Under the pieces are notes generated by a model. It had not been told where the DNA came from, did not search any database, and saw nothing but the letters and a program-made list of their open reading frames with translations. Below are positions 42,710 to 52,099 of a stretch of 64,000 nt of DNA, in pieces. Within the stretch, counting starts at the first letter, position 1; each line of letters begins with the position of its first letter. A program made the translations under genes and the position numbers. Origin of the DNA: JAUUZQ01 sp964538375 (GTDB taxonomy: Bacteria; Bacteroidota; Bacteroidia; Bacteroidales; GCA-2748055); contig CAZIFQ010000006.1 of assembly GCA_964538375.1 (NCBI GenBank), positions 62,001 through 126,000 of the forward strand. Reading direction: 5' to 3'.

Positions 42710-43654
42710 ATGGACAAGCCGAGACCAAATAAAAACCAGCAAAATGCTGGTGGAAAAAGACCTTCTTTTAAGCCAATTGAGAAAAATGCCCCAAGAAAAA
42801 GCAGAAGCAATGCTGATGGAAAATTCGCGAATATTGATGACGATAATAAGAAGGATTCAGACGTAAAAAAGGGGTATTCAAAAGGGAAATCATACGCTGG
42901 TGAAAATAAAAATACAAAGCCAGGTAAGAAGGATCCTGATCTCGTAAGGTTAAACAAGCATATTGCTGCTGCCGGTATTTGTTCCCGTCGTGAAGCTGAT
43001 GAGCTAATTAAAGCAGGTTTGGTCATGGTTAATGGGAAAGTAGTTTCCGAGATGGGTGTAAAAGTAGGACCTGGTGATGAGGTACGGTACAACGGTGAAA
43101 GATTGAAGAATGAAAAAAAGGTTTACCTGGTACTGAATAAGCCAAAGGATTATGTTACAACTGTTGACGATCCACATGCCTCAAAAACGGTGATGGAACT
43201 AATTAAAGGGGCTTGCCACGAAAGGATTTATCCTGTGGGCCGCCTGGACCGCAGTACAACGGGCGTTCTCCTCTTTACGAATGACGGTGATTTAACAAAA
43301 CGCTTAACACATCCCAGCTTTAACAAGAAAAAGATATACCACGCACACCTGAATAAAAATATTATACAGGATGATTTAAAGAGTATTGCGGAAGGAGTAG
43401 AGCTGGAAGATGGAGTGGTAAAAGCTGATGCTATCGCATATACGAATCCTGATAGCAAACGTGAAGTGGGTATTGAAATACATTCCGGTAAAAACCGTGT
43501 TATACGTCGCATGTTTGAAAAACTTGATTACAAAGTTACCAAACTTGACAGGGTATATTTTGCTGGAATTACTAAGAAAAGCATCTCCAGGGGCAGATGG
43601 AGGTTCCTGACCGAAAAAGAGATTAAAATGCTAAAAATGAACGCTTTTGAATAA
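42710..43654 (+). CDS. RluB-type pseudouridine synthase with basic N-terminal tail
   Basis: A 314-residue enzyme. Residues 1-76 are a Lys/Asn/Gly-rich tail of low complexity; an S4 RNA-binding domain follows (about 79-125; VRLNKHIAAAGICSRREAD); the catalytic domain carries VGRLDRSTTGVLLFTNDGDL with catalytic Asp180, typical of the RsuA/RluB/RluE/RluF family. It isomerises a uridine in rRNA, most likely in 23S rRNA as RluB does. It heads the run rluB-era-der. The stop overlaps the era start by eight bases. Confidence 0.9.
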   Translation: MDKPRPNKNQQNAGGKRPSFKPIEKNAPRKSRSNADGKFANIDDDNKKDSDVKKGYSKGKSYAGENKNTKPGKKDPDLVRLNKHIAAAGICSRREADELIKAGLVMVNGKVVSEMGVKVGPGDEVRYNGERLKNEKKVYLVLNKPKDYVTTVDDPHASKTVMELIKGACHERIYPVGRLDRSTTGVLLFTNDGDLTKRLTHPSFNKKKIYHAHLNKNIIQDDLKSIAEGVELEDGVVKADAIAYTNPDSKREVGIEIHSGKNRVIRRMFEKLDYKVTKLDRVYFAGITKKSISRGRWRFLTEKEIKMLKMNAFE

Positions 43655-44537
43655 ACCGACAGCACATAGAGCAGGATTTGTAAACATCATAGGTAGGCCC
43701 AATGTTGGGAAATCCACCTTGATGAATGCCATGGTTGGTGAAAAACTATCCATTATTACATCTAAGGCGCAAACCACCAGGCATCGTATACATGGGATGG
43801 TAAATGATGAGAACTACCAGATTGTATTTTCAGATACACCCGGGATTCTTGATCCTGCATATAAGTTGCAGGAATCGATGCTGAAAAGCGCCCGCAGTGC
43901 AATCTCAGATGCTGATATTGTACTCTACATTACAGATCCTTATGAAAAGCCCGAAGAATCGGATCAGATTCTTGATAAACTAAATAAAATTGAAGCTCCG
44001 GTCATTCTGCTTATCAATAAGGTAGACCAATCCAGCCAGGAGCGGCTTGAACTATTGGTAGAGAAGTGGCATGAGCTTCTTCCAAAGGCTGAAATTATCC
44101 CTATCAGTGCACTTAAAAAATTCAATGTCAAGCCAGTTCTATCAAGAATAATTGCGCTCCTCCCCCTTTCCCCCCCTTACTACCCAAAGGATATGCTCAC
44201 AGATAAATCCGAGCGTTTCTTCACAGGGGAGATGATCAGGGAAAGAATTCTGGTTCACTACAAAAAAGAGATTCCCTACTCTGTAGAAATTGAAATCGAA
44301 TCCTTTAAAGAGGAAGAGAGTATTATTCGTATCAGGGCAATCATTTATGTAGAAAGAGAGACTCAAAAAGGGATCCTAATTGGCCACCAGGGAGGCGCAT
44401 TAAAAAGAATTGGAAGGGAATCCAGGTTGGAAATGGAAGCATTCTTCCAAAAAAAGGTTTTTTTGGAAATGCAGGTAAAAGTGCAGAAAGACTGGAGAAA
44501 TAACGACAAGAATCTTAAAAATTTCGGTTACAGGTAA
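43647..44537 (+). CDS. era: GTPase Era, ribosome assembly
   Basis: A 296-residue GTPase with an N-terminal G domain and a C-terminal KH RNA-binding domain. Motifs: G1 GRPNVGKST (16-24), G3 DTPGI, G4 NKVD and SALKKFN; the KH part has GHQGGALKRIGRESR. Era binds the 16S rRNA 3' end and helps 30S maturation. The start is a TTG: an in-frame stop (TGA at 43638-43640) precedes it, and the next ATG would cut the G1 loop. It overlaps the preceding gene by eight bases and der follows after ten. Confidence 0.95.
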   Translation: MNKPTAHRAGFVNIIGRPNVGKSTLMNAMVGEKLSIITSKAQTTRHRIHGMVNDENYQIVFSDTPGILDPAYKLQESMLKSARSAISDADIVLYITDPYEKPEESDQILDKLNKIEAPVILLINKVDQSSQERLELLVEKWHELLPKAEIIPISALKKFNVKPVLSRIIALLPLSPPYYPKDMLTDKSERFFTGEMIRERILVHYKKEIPYSVEIEIESFKEEESIIRIRAIIYVERETQKGILIGHQGGALKRIGRESRLEMEAFFQKKVFLEMQVKVQKDWRNNDKNLKNFGYR

Positions 44538-44547
44538 ACAAACGACT

Positions 44548-45852
44548 ATGGGTAATATTGTTGCAATTGTAGGAAGGCCAAACGTAGGTAAATCAACATT
44601 CTTCAACCGGATGACGGAATCACGTCATGCTATTGTAGATGAGACATCAGGAGTGACACGCGACCGCCACTACGGACAGGTAGTCTGGAATGGACGTGAT
44701 TTCAGCGTGATTGATACTGGTGGTTACATTACAAACTCTGAAGATATTTTTGAAGAAGAGATTCGCAAGCAGGTGATCCTGGCTATTGAAGAAGCTGATG
44801 TAATTGTGTTCCTGGTTGATGTGACTACCGGGATCTCTGATCTTGATATAGCCATTGCCAATATTTTACGTAGAGTAAAAAAGCCCGTAATGTTGGTTGT
44901 CAACAAAGTGGATAATCCAGGCCGCGGACACGATGCAAATGAATTCTATAAACTGGGATTGGGTGATCTTTATCCCATTTCATCTATAAATGGTAGCGGA
45001 ACAGGCGATATGCTTGACAAACTGGTAGAGAATTTTAAAAAGGATGATGATGAACTTGAAGAGGACCTTCCGAAAATTGCAGTAGTTGGGAGACCCAATG
45101 TAGGGAAATCTTCCCTGATAAATTCCCTTATTGGCCAGGAACGAAATATTGTTACTCCTGTATCAGGGACTACCCGGGATTCAATCAATACCCGCTATTC
45201 TAAATTTAATCTCGACTTCTATCTTGTCGATACTGCCGGACTGCGCAAGAAGGCCAAGGTAAATGAAGACCTTGAATTTTATTCAGTGATGAGATCGATC
45301 AGGGCCATAGAAAATTCTGATGTTTGTCTCCTCTTAATCGATGCAAGCATAGGAATTGAGAGTCAAGATGTTAACATCTTTCACCTCATTGAGAAAAATA
45401 AAAAAGGCGTTGTTGTGCTTGTCAATAAGTGGGATATTGTTGAAAAAGAGACAGGGACAACTAAAGAATTCGAGGAGAAAATCAGAAGAAAACTCGAACC
45501 ATTTAATGATGTGCCAATTGTTTTTGTTTCGGCGCTCACCAAACAGAGAATACATAAAGCACTGGAAGAAACTATTAAAGTGTTTGGAAATCGAAAGAGG
45601 AAGATTCCCACATCGAAACTTAACGAAGTGATGCAAGAGGTGATTGAAGCAAATCATCCACCATCAGTAAAAGGTAAATTTATTCGAATAAAATATGTGA
45701 CCCAGCTTCCAACGGTATCGCCTTCATTCGCATTCTATTGCAACCTTCCGCAGTATATCAAGGAACCATATAAAAGATATCTTGAGAATAAGATTCGACA
45801 GAACTTTGATTTTCACGGTGTTCCTATTCAGATTTATATGAGGAAGAAATAG
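44548..45852 (+). CDS. der: GTPase Der (EngA), 50S assembly
   Basis: A 434-residue protein with two tandem G domains and a C-terminal KH-like domain. First domain: GRPNVGKST (9-17), DTGG, NKVD; second domain: GRPNVGKSS, DTAGLRKK, NKWD. The double GTPase organisation is unique to Der. It is needed for 50S ribosome assembly. The gene is ten bases behind era, forming an rRNA modification and ribosome assembly operon. Confidence 0.97.
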   Translation: MGNIVAIVGRPNVGKSTFFNRMTESRHAIVDETSGVTRDRHYGQVVWNGRDFSVIDTGGYITNSEDIFEEEIRKQVILAIEEADVIVFLVDVTTGISDLDIAIANILRRVKKPVMLVVNKVDNPGRGHDANEFYKLGLGDLYPISSINGSGTGDMLDKLVENFKKDDDELEEDLPKIAVVGRPNVGKSSLINSLIGQERNIVTPVSGTTRDSINTRYSKFNLDFYLVDTAGLRKKAKVNEDLEFYSVMRSIRAIENSDVCLLLIDASIGIESQDVNIFHLIEKNKKGVVVLVNKWDIVEKETGTTKEFEEKIRRKLEPFNDVPIVFVSALTKQRIHKALEETIKVFGNRKRKIPTSKLNEVMQEVIEANHPPSVKGKFIRIKYVTQLPTVSPSFAFYCNLPQYIKEPYKRYLENKIRQNFDFHGVPIQIYMRKK

Positions 45853-45867
45853 GCAGGGTTTTTGTGG

Positions 45868-45875
45868 TATCTTTG
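45868..45875 (+). promoter_or_regulatory. Candidate -7 element of the lipoprotein gene
   Basis: TATCTTTG 13 bases before the ATG at 45889. No good -33 element is seen, and the leader would be very short. Confidence 0.45.
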
Positions 45876-45888
45876 CTGAAATTGAGCT

Positions 45889-46389
45889 ATGAAAAAGATT
45901 GCTTTCATAATACTATTATTCTCAGGGCTACTATACCAATGCCAGGAGCCGCCTGTATATCCTGATCAGCCAATCATCGACTATGATAGTTTTTTTCTGT
46001 ATATCAGCGTTAATAGTCTGGACCAGGAAGTGCTTACCGGACAAGTAAATTTCAGCATCACGGATGGAGATGGAAACATAGGTTTTGAGCCGGATACTAC
46101 CACTGCTGATCTCCCTGATAGTGTCAGGTATAATCTTTTTCTACAATTGTATGACTACCAGGATGGAGATTATGTTGAAGTTCCCGAGGAAGAGGGTGGT
46201 TATCTGAAATACATCATTCCATACATTAACAAACAACCACTGATAGGCACTATTTCTGTTACCATAGAATATCCGATCATTGAGTACGATACTATCTTCT
46301 ATACCTTCTTTCTTTACGACAGGGATTTTAACCGTAGTAATATCGACACAACTGATGTCAGGATACTATATGACCCTGATGAAGAATAG
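45889..46389 (+). CDS. Unrecognised lipoprotein
   Basis: A 166-residue protein with a lipoprotein signal: hydrophobic 3-16 and lipobox LLYQC, Cys about 18. The mature part is acidic, rich in Asp, Tyr and Pro, and has a predicted beta pattern with FSITDGDGNIGFEPDT, which could bind Ca2+ (DGDGN is an EF-type or dockerin-like loop). Similar short lipoproteins with this loop are frequent in Bacteroidota but I cannot name a family. It follows der on the same strand with its own promoter-like element. Confidence 0.65.
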   Translation: MKKIAFIILLFSGLLYQCQEPPVYPDQPIIDYDSFFLYISVNSLDQEVLTGQVNFSITDGDGNIGFEPDTTTADLPDSVRYNLFLQLYDYQDGDYVEVPEEEGGYLKYIIPYINKQPLIGTISVTIEYPIIEYDTIFYTFFLYDRDFNRSNIDTTDVRILYDPDEE

Positions 46390-46475
46390 TTTACAACAAT
46401 TCTGTTTGGAACGATATGCCGAGCGGAAACGAATTATGGAGCCAAGGTGAAAAAATTATTTTCAGAGCTTAAAAG

Positions 46476-49400
46476 CTAAATCTTAACTCCCATAAATAAA
46501 ACGTCGTCCACCTGTTCGAGATCTTCTTTCCAAAGGAAGAAATTACTCTTGATGTAATTGTACTGGTCCTCCATCGGCTTATCATGAATATCTCGCAAGA
46601 GATTCTTCAATCTAACCATTTTGAATTTACGGCCCAGGGGACCACCAAACTGATCAGGATAACCATCAGAGAACATATATACGATATCTCCCTTATTCAA
46701 TTGGAACTGCTGATTGTCGAACTCTTTAGTTGCATGCTCATCATCCAGTTGTCCACCAACTGAACTCCGGCTTCCTTTTACATAGATCTGCTCACCATTG
46801 AGATAGAGAATCACGGGCCGCATAGCTGAACTGACAGAGAACATATTGGTTTTCAGATCGAACTCAGCAACAATGATATCCATTCCATCATTAGATCCGT
46901 CTGTCTCCATGTTTTGATTCAGTGCTTCACGTACTTCCAGGTCAAGTGTCCTGAGGACATCTGATGGTTTTTTCACATCAGGCCTCAGACAGATATCCTT
47001 AATCAAAGTAGTACCAATCATTGACATGAATGCACCGGGCACTCCATGTCCTGTAGAGTCGGCACAAACAATCAAAAACTTATCTTCACCAAGCCGATCG
47101 TACCAATAGAAATCTCCACTCACAATATCCCTCGGTTGATAAAATACAAATGAACCAGAGAAAGTATTGTGCAACTTCTTAATAGGCGGTAATATGCTGG
47201 CCTGGATACGTTGTGCATAGTTGATACTATCAGTAATATCCCTGTTCTTGGTCTCAATCTCTTCTTTCTGATGTATTACCTCACGGGTCCTCACATCCAG
47301 CTGTGTTTCGAGGTATTCCTGCAGCGCTTTCTGTTTTCTCTCCCTGATTTTAATAATTAAGAATACGCTGAAAATGGCTACAACGATAAGCGTAACAATG
47401 AACCACCATGCCTTCCATATAGGAATTTTAACAGAAATATTCAGACTCAGTGGTTCTTCACTGCAATTGCTATTTCCATCGCATGCTTTAAGTAAAAAAG
47501 TATACTGACCATCCTCAATCCGGGGGTACCTGGCAAAAGTCTCACGGGTGGGTTCAGACCAATCCAGGTCGAAACCCTCCAGCTTATATTGGTAAGTAAC
47601 CTGTTCCGGGCTGCTCAGGTTTATTCCAACAAAATCGATGCGAATCTTATAAGCCCCATAAGGCAATTTGATATCCGCAGATGTATCATAGATTGAGTCA
47701 GAGATATTCAATTGTACAACACTCAATCGTGGAGCAATAGTATCTTTCCTCGCCCTCTTTGAGTCGTATACAATTAAACCATCGTTTGTACCAAAGAATA
47801 CAACCCCATCCTCATTGACATTTATGGAGCGATAAAGAATATCTGAAGTGAATCCTGTCTCAGGTCCAAAAACAGAAATATTTCTTGTTTCAGGATCTAT
47901 TTTGCTAAGACCCAGTCGGTGACCAACCCAAACTTGTCCGTTGGGATCAATTCCGACTGCGTAAGTATACTTCGCTTTCAGTCCATTGTCAGTGCTAAAT
48001 GCTGCAATAGAGTCACTGTCGAATTTAAAAACACCATCTTCCTTAGTTGTGGCCCAAATATTTTCCTGCGCATCAATAGTCATATCTACAAATTCTAGCT
48101 TAGGATCTCCTTGTAGTGTGTAACTTTCGTCCTTAGTTATACAATATAACCCACTTGATCGTGTAGCTATCCAGACCTCACCTTCATGATCAATCATAAT
48201 ATCATTAATCACATTATGAGGTAAGCCGGTATTTGTACTTCGATGATCAATAGCGCCATTCTTCAGGTCTACAGAATAAACACCATTATTTGTTGCAAGC
48301 CAGATGGTGTTCTCATCACCATCGATGGCGTTAATTGAATTTCCAAGAGAGTTATCTGCTTTGAAAAACGGAATCAATCTTTGAGAACCATTTTTAAGAA
48401 GATAAACGCCTGAATATTCCAGGGCAACATATAAATTTTTATCAGCGTCCAAAAATAAATCTGTTATTTTATCATTTGGAAGCCCATTTACTGTCGTATA
48501 CACTCTCCTGTCTGAAACCTTATCTCTATTAATCCAAATCAGCCCCGCTTCTGATCCAAACCAGTTGTCTATTCCCTTGGTACAAATTGCAGAGATCGCA
48601 GGAATATCCTGATCCTGTTCAAAACTATAAAAGGTAAACGCCTGGTCGCGTAACACTGCAATACCGCTACCCTGGGATGCAAACCAAATATTTCCTTCAT
48701 CATCCTGAAAGATATCCTTAATGTAAAGTTCAGGCAAACCACTTTTCTCGTTAAAAAACAGTTTGTCTGTCAACTCACCGGCTTCATCTACACGAAATCT
48801 ATAAACGCCATATCCATAATCACTTATCCATAAATACCCCTTGTCGCCAGTGTAGATTGAATTAATGCTGCTGTAGCCAATTCCCTGGCCAATACCAATC
48901 TGTGTTACCACATATTCTTCCAAATCCCCACCTTTACCGGAAATCATAAACATGCCCTCATCCTCGGTTCCTATCCAATAAGTATCAGGTACCTGCCCTG
49001 ATACAATAGTTTGAATTCTGGCAAATGGCAAACCGGGAATGAGTCCTATTTCAGAAAAGTATATAGAATCGTTTCCTCTTGTATAGAGAGACAATCCATC
49101 GAATCCCCCCACTAATAATTTACCATCGTCCATCAGGTATGCTTTTGAAACAAACTTACCCGGGAATGAATTTGTATCATAGGTCATGGTCATGTCTGAT
49201 CCAATGATAATTAGCCCGGTGGACTGGGTCATTGCCAGGATATCTCCTGATTTATCCTCAACAAAACCTACAATATTAGATTTGGAATCTTCTTCTGGTT
49301 CCAGCACAGTAAACTTAACACCATCAAAGTAGCTGATAAATCCATCCATATAGCCAAACCAGACCCTGCCTTTGCTATCAATAAAACTGGTCTGTGCGAT

Positions 49401-49631
49401 GGAAGAAGGGAGTTGATCTCCAAGAAAATTTGAAGTGAAATTTTTTCCATCAAAACGACATAGCCCTTGTGTTGTAGCAATCCACAAAAAACCATGTGAA
49501 TCCTGGTTCATGTTATAGGTAGATTCATGGCACAGCCCATCTTCAATACCAAATCGCATGATCTGAAAAGATTGTCCAAACAGCGCTGCTGAAAGGGTAA
49601 AAAATGTAACTAGCAAAAGAAATCTTTTCAT
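46476..49631 (-). CDS. Two-component-type beta-propeller sensor with SpoIIE/PP2C phosphatase output
   Basis: A 1051-residue membrane protein. Signal peptide 1-19; two seven-bladed propeller halves of the Reg_prop type (about 20-625; repeated motifs such as GNIWFAS, GEVWIATRSSGL); a Y_Y_Y domain (about 640-740, YQYKLEGFDLDW); one membrane helix (about 748-770); a coiled coil; and a C-terminal SpoIIE-like PP2C domain with VSGDFYW, ADSTGHGVPGAFMS and MFSDGYPDQFGG, carrying the metal-binding aspartates. The family normally couples this propeller to a histidine kinase; here the output is a Ser/Thr phosphatase. It closes the type IX surface operon (17-base gap from the gene before), so it may report on the surface structure. 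Confidence 0.88.
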   Translation of the reverse strand: MKRFLLLVTFFTLSAALFGQSFQIMRFGIEDGLCHESTYNMNQDSHGFLWIATTQGLCRFDGKNFTSNFLGDQLPSSIAQTSFIDSKGRVWFGYMDGFISYFDGVKFTVLEPEEDSKSNIVGFVEDKSGDILAMTQSTGLIIIGSDMTMTYDTNSFPGKFVSKAYLMDDGKLLVGGFDGLSLYTRGNDSIYFSEIGLIPGLPFARIQTIVSGQVPDTYWIGTEDEGMFMISGKGGDLEEYVVTQIGIGQGIGYSSINSIYTGDKGYLWISDYGYGVYRFRVDEAGELTDKLFFNEKSGLPELYIKDIFQDDEGNIWFASQGSGIAVLRDQAFTFYSFEQDQDIPAISAICTKGIDNWFGSEAGLIWINRDKVSDRRVYTTVNGLPNDKITDLFLDADKNLYVALEYSGVYLLKNGSQRLIPFFKADNSLGNSINAIDGDENTIWLATNNGVYSVDLKNGAIDHRSTNTGLPHNVINDIMIDHEGEVWIATRSSGLYCITKDESYTLQGDPKLEFVDMTIDAQENIWATTKEDGVFKFDSDSIAAFSTDNGLKAKYTYAVGIDPNGQVWVGHRLGLSKIDPETRNISVFGPETGFTSDILYRSINVNEDGVVFFGTNDGLIVYDSKRARKDTIAPRLSVVQLNISDSIYDTSADIKLPYGAYKIRIDFVGINLSSPEQVTYQYKLEGFDLDWSEPTRETFARYPRIEDGQYTFLLKACDGNSNCSEEPLSLNISVKIPIWKAWWFIVTLIVVAIFSVFLIIKIRERKQKALQEYLETQLDVRTREVIHQKEEIETKNRDITDSINYAQRIQASILPPIKKLHNTFSGSFVFYQPRDIVSGDFYWYDRLGEDKFLIVCADSTGHGVPGAFMSMIGTTLIKDICLRPDVKKPSDVLRTLDLEVREALNQNMETDGSNDGMDIIVAEFDLKTNMFSVSSAMRPVILYLNGEQIYVKGSRSSVGGQLDDEHATKEFDNQQFQLNKGDIVYMFSDGYPDQFGGPLGRKFKMVRLKNLLRDIHDKPMEDQYNYIKSNFFLWKEDLEQVDDVLFMGVKI

Positions 49632-49648
49632 TCGGCGGGTATTAATGA

Positions 49649-50620
49649 CTAATCAATGGGCTCAGCGATAACAGAATACTTATATTTTGGAACTCCGCCA
49701 ATTGGACTGGTATAGAATGGCATGGTCTCGTTAAACTGATTTCTAACATTCACAACCACATTATTATTTCGTATTGGCGTTGGGTTACCTTTCTTTTTCG
49801 CAAATTGAAAGTCATACGATGTTTTCTTCTCTTCCTCAATCACCTTTATTTCATCATTTTCCCAATCATCCTCATGTGAAACAGGCACTCTTTGCCCCTG
49901 TCTTTCTCTGGAAACAACAATAATGTCTCCATCACCGTCCCAATCGAAATTTGAGATTTTTACGGTAATTGTATTCTCATCGATATAAGGATAGATGTGT
50001 GATACTTCGCTATTATCATTGTGCATTCTGAATGAATACTCATAAGCGAAGGCATTGGCTCCTTCAATCGGAATATTTTCTGTTCCACTAGTGCTCATAT
50101 AGTAGTTATACATATTGCCATCATCACCTGATATTCCTTCGCAGATAACTTTGAAGATATAGCTGTCAAAAATATCAAGATACTCTCCCTCTGCAGGATT
50201 GAAAGGGCCAAAGGTGTACCATTGCTTATCATATCTCGGGTTTTCACCAAATACCTTCATGGCCATGAGGGTGCCACTTTTGTAATCTCCGATGGGACTT
50301 GTTTCCCTTGCATCAACTTCAGAATGACATCTGTCACCTCCATATACTTCAAACTTGCATTGTGAATTCCATTGTCCAGCAATTTCATCTATTTCTCCCC
50401 CGGTATCCGGATCAAAAACCCTTATAAAAACCTGTTGTTTGAAATCTTTGGGAATTTGAAAGAAAAAAGCTTGCGAAAAATCATCATCACCCCAGCTTGT
50501 CTCGGCCAAATTACCAAATGTCATCAAATGCGGAATATTTTCTTCCTTATTTGGAACGGGCTGTGAATACGCTATGTGAGCGATAGAGAGAGATAATATT
50601 ATTAGAAAGAATTTCTTCAT
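49649..50620 (-). CDS. Unrecognised secreted protein of the type IX operon
   Basis: A 323-residue protein with a signal peptide (about 1-19, cleavage near AYSQP). I do not recognise a family. The mature sequence looks like two beta-rich domains: the first with SQAFFFQIPKDFKQQVFIRVFDPDTGG and a YGGDRCHS loop, the second with a DWDGDGD loop that could bind Ca2+. No sorting domain or lipobox is present. Start 50620 gives the cleanest signal peptide; in-frame ATGs at 50629 and 50644 and an earlier start at 50656 are possible. It lies between the PD40-PKD gene (78-base gap) and the sensor phosphatase gene. Confidence 0.6.
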   Translation of the reverse strand: MKKFFLIILSLSIAHIAYSQPVPNKEENIPHLMTFGNLAETSWGDDDFSQAFFFQIPKDFKQQVFIRVFDPDTGGEIDEIAGQWNSQCKFEVYGGDRCHSEVDARETSPIGDYKSGTLMAMKVFGENPRYDKQWYTFGPFNPAEGEYLDIFDSYIFKVICEGISGDDGNMYNYYMSTSGTENIPIEGANAFAYEYSFRMHNDNSEVSHIYPYIDENTITVKISNFDWDGDGDIIVVSRERQGQRVPVSHEDDWENDEIKVIEEEKKTSYDFQFAKKKGNPTPIRNNNVVVNVRNQFNETMPFYTSPIGGVPKYKYSVIAEPID

Positions 50621-50698
50621 TAGGTTCATTTTACTCGATTTCATAAAAATATACAAAATTCGTGCAAATTAAAACAAAACATTCCAAGGAAGAGAAAT

Positions 50699-52093
50699 CT
50701 AATCAGCAGGAAGGACTGTTATTTCTTTAAAAACAGCTTTATTATCCGGTTCTTTTCTGACGTCCTCTTTAATTATCAGAACTACTTCTTTTATACCAGG
50801 GGAAGTATACTGATGACTTGCAGTCTTGCCTTTATCTTTCATACCATCTCCAAAATCCCAATAATATCCCTCAATTGGAAAATTTGGAAGGTATGTATCT
50901 CTTGCATTAAAATTCATCACTTCATTTACCTTTACAGTATCCTGGCATACGAAAACCGGTTGCTCAATTCTACGGATTGGAAGAAAGAGGTTTCCCACAT
51001 CATATTCGGTAGTATCGGTAACCTTGTTATGCACATTGAAACTTAAATAGTAATCACCCTGTTTTGGAAATTGAAAGATGACCTCATGACCCGGAATGTG
51101 CAGCGTATCATTGATTACCCATTCATATTCGAACATAGAATAATCAATGGTGTCCAATGAATTTTCTTTGAGACGATATTTCCACCTGTTACGTTGAATA
51201 GGGCGTGGGTTTTCAATTTTTGGATAGTCCGTAAAGAACCTGTATATATCCCATGAGCCTCCTCTTCGTGTAAAATATCCCTCGGTATAATCTTCAGACA
51301 TCACCAGGGAATAATCATCGGCCCGGGAATTGAACCTTTCTAATGGCCTGGCATCCAACCAATCACCCATAAAATTATCGCAATAAAAAATATCATAATC
51401 ACCCCTGGAACCATGTCCCTGGCTACTAAAATAGAGTTTGCCGCTTACATGAAGAAAGGGGAATAAATCATTAGAGGAAGAATTAATTTTATCACCCATA
51501 TTCACAGGGGTGCTCCAACTGTTATTTTTGAATCTTGATACATAAATATCAAAGCCACCAAGTGAACTTTCAAAATCCGCTGCAAAATATAATGTTTTAC
51601 CGTCCGGAGACAGGAAAGGAGTAGTAATAGTGTACTCGGGATCATTGTGTTCAAATTCCCTGATATTCACCCACTCATCATTCTCAAAATCTGCAAAAAG
51701 CAATTTTAAATTAGTATTGTTCTTATCCCTGGATTCTGCTCGGTACATTCTTGAAAAACAGATCAAGCTCTCATCTGCAGTAATTGTAAGCGGCCCATCC
51801 ATGAAGGGCGTTTTCAATGAGTTTGACAATAGTTCAGGGGTTCCCCAGCTACGTTCACCTTTTTTCTCAGCGTAATAAATATCCGTCATGGGCTTACCAC
51901 TTTCCGTGGTTAGCTTCCGACTTGCACTTGCAGGACGACCAAGAACGAATATAATTCCATCCTTATATGGAATGGGTGCCAGCTCATCAAATCCCTTTGT
52001 TGGAAGACGCAGGGTTTCATACCTGTAAAAATCCTGGGCACCCAGGTTCAAGGTAAGCAGTAAGAAAATCAATATGTTAAAAATCTTCTTCAA
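50699..52093 (-). CDS. PD40-repeat plus PKD-domain protein, type IX associated
   Basis: A 464-residue secreted protein. Signal peptide 1-20; PD40 (TolB-like) propeller repeats (about 25-280) with TPFLSPDGKTLYFAAD and FPFLHVSGKLYFSS; a C-terminal PKD domain (about 385-460; YYWDFGDGM). This resembles the beta-propeller part of PorE-type type IX components, but without the OmpA-like peptidoglycan-binding domain. The start is a TTG at 52093: the frame begins with the signal peptide there, AAGGAAAA lies directly before it and no ATG precedes it. It is six bases behind porP. Confidence 0.75.
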   Translation of the reverse strand: MKKIFNILIFLLLTLNLGAQDFYRYETLRLPTKGFDELAPIPYKDGIIFVLGRPASASRKLTTESGKPMTDIYYAEKKGERSWGTPELLSNSLKTPFMDGPLTITADESLICFSRMYRAESRDKNNTNLKLLFADFENDEWVNIREFEHNDPEYTITTPFLSPDGKTLYFAADFESSLGGFDIYVSRFKNNSWSTPVNMGDKINSSSNDLFPFLHVSGKLYFSSQGHGSRGDYDIFYCDNFMGDWLDARPLERFNSRADDYSLVMSEDYTEGYFTRRGGSWDIYRFFTDYPKIENPRPIQRNRWKYRLKENSLDTIDYSMFEYEWVINDTLHIPGHEVIFQFPKQGDYYLSFNVHNKVTDTTEYDVGNLFLPIRRIEQPVFVCQDTVKVNEVMNFNARDTYLPNFPIEGYYWDFGDGMKDKGKTASHQYTSPGIKEVVLIIKEDVRKEPDNKAVFKEITVLPAD

Positions 52094-52099
52094 TTTTCC

